This document shows, in pieces, positions 41,370 through 41,966 of a stretch of 41,966 bases of DNA. The stretch is taken from contig CADBZH010000016.1 of NCBI GenBank assembly GCA_902799045.1, positions 1 through 41,966 on the forward strand, in the 5' to 3' direction. Origin of the DNA: an uncultured Eubacteriales bacterium (lineage in GTDB: Bacteria; Bacillota; Clostridia; Christensenellales; Aristaeellaceae). The notes below the pieces were generated by a model. It worked only from the letters and a program-made list of their open reading frames with translations. It ran no database searches and was not told the DNA's origin. Positions within the stretch are counted from its first letter, which is position 1. Each line of letters starts with the position of its first letter. Position numbers and translations under genes: made by a program.

Positions 41370-41920
41370 AAAACCACCTCCAGGCGGGATGCCAATCCAC
41401 CCGCAAAGCGCGCGTGTCCCTCTTCCGTGAAGTGCACCCCGTCGTAGGCAAGCTCGATGTCCCACTCACCCGCATCGGCATACGGCAGGCCGCGCCGCTT
41501 CGCCAGGGCTTCATACTGCCGCGACAGATTTTTCGATTCCTCCACGAGCCCGTCGTCGGGCACCCACGCGCCGCGCTTCATGGGCGGCGGGCCGATCAGC
41601 AGGGTTTGCGGCATATCGCACCGGTTCAGGAATGCCTCCATCCGCGCCGCCACTTCCCCCGCCGTCGCGCCTTCCAGCAGGTCGTTGGTGCCCAGCATCA
41701 CGATGAGCGCGTCCGTGCTGTACCGCTCCGCATCCCTGCGGAACTGGAGGATTTCATATTCCCGTTCGGGAATCATCCGCCCGTTCTTCCCGTCGTTGAT
41801 GACCTGAAAGCCGGTCTTCTCCGCCAGCAGCTCCGGCCACGGCGCGGCATACCGCCCGCCGAAGAAGCCGCACGGGTCGTAGCCATAGGTGTTGGAATCC
41901 CCGAAGCACCACAGCTTCAT
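41366..41920 (-). CDS. SGNH/GDSL-type esterase or acylhydrolase
   Basis: 184-residue SGNH hydrolase of the arylesterase type. Blocks: S9 in CFGDSNTYG, G46 region in NDGKNGR, N79-D80 in MLGTNDLL, and D160/H163 in YDGVHFTEEGH. No signal peptide, so it acts in the cytoplasm, perhaps removing acetyl groups from imported oligosaccharides. The ATG overlaps the stop of the gene to the right (ATGA) and has GGAGGATGGACG upstream. Confidence 0.88.
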   Translation of the reverse strand: MKLWCFGDSNTYGYDPCGFFGGRYAAPWPELLAEKTGFQVINDGKNGRMIPEREYEILQFRRDAERYSTDALIVMLGTNDLLEGATAGEVAARMEAFLNRCDMPQTLLIGPPPMKRGAWVPDDGLVEESKNLSRQYEALAKRRGLPYADAGEWDIELAYDGVHFTEEGHARFAGGLASRLEVVL

Positions 41921-41966
41921 CGTCCATCCTCCTGTTCGAGCAGCCTTCGGAAGCTCTCCTCAAACC
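41917..41966 (-). CDS. C-terminal end of a gene running in from the right edge
   Basis: The frame FEESFRRLLEQEDGR ends in TGA (41919-41917), overlapping the SGNH start by ATGA. Only 15 residues are seen, with no family clue. The coupling suggests a fourth gene in the same leftward operon. Confidence 0.5.
   Translation of the reverse strand, partial: FEESFRRLLEQEDGR

Overview
The window looks like chromosomal DNA of a GC-rich, low-abundance-type gut member of the Bacillota (class Clostridia, possibly Christensenellales-like). The evidence is strong AGGAGG-type ribosome binding sites, TTGACA/TATAAT promoters with 17-base spacers, LacI/AraC/YesMN-type sugar regulators, and carbohydrate ABC importers with Gram-positive signal peptides. 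The taxonomic placement is inference from style, not from a marker gene.

Left part (about 1-6440): a small integrated element or its remnant. Two near-identical copies of the 3' half of a tRNA-Asn (148-199 and 6388-6439) bound 6.24 kb. Each copy is followed by its own terminator, and both have integrase-arm-like TTTTGTGC repeats on the inner side. Inside lie a toxin-antitoxin pair, a SWIM zinc-finger protein, a stub of a type I restriction HsdR gene, an AAA+/DUF4143 ATPase, a frameshifted sigma-region-4 gene, a headless serine resolvase abutting a headless HTH gene, and a small membrane peptide. No integrase is present. A second set of TGTGAT repeats to the right of the second copy suggests that another element once abutted it.

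Middle left (6440-16760): an AlbA_2/ATPase regulator with a consensus promoter, then an alpha-glucan locus (LacI-type regulator broken by an internal deletion, GH13 amylase, binding protein and two permeases). Two exactly inverse copies of a LacI-type operator sit in the regulator leader and inside the start of the amylase gene. Next comes a decayed defence/repair patch on the minus strand: a GNAT stub, McrB lacking its tail and its partner McrC, a piece of a Y-family DNA polymerase, and the tail of a Fic protein.

Middle (16965-29490): deoxysugar catabolism. AraC regulator, rhamnulokinase and rhamnulose-1-phosphate aldolase run rightward. A convergent leftward operon encodes alcohol dehydrogenase, aldo/keto reductase, an RbsABC-type importer with two different permeases, L-fucose isomerase and L-fucose mutarotase, the last with an in-frame TAG. 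The arrangement mixes rha-type kinase/aldolase with fuc-type isomerase/mutarotase.

Right part (29690-41966), all leftward: an alpha-galactoside/alpha-glycoside locus. GH36 alpha-galactosidase, YesM-type histidine kinase and YesN-type response regulator are followed by a binding protein, two permeases and a GH31 glycosidase. At the far right is a tightly overlapped set: an SGNH hydrolase, a 58-residue unknown protein and an HD-domain protein. None of the two MalFG-type importers has its own ATPase gene, so a shared MsmX-like ATPase elsewhere is expected. All three binding-protein genes are followed by a strong hairpin before the next gene.
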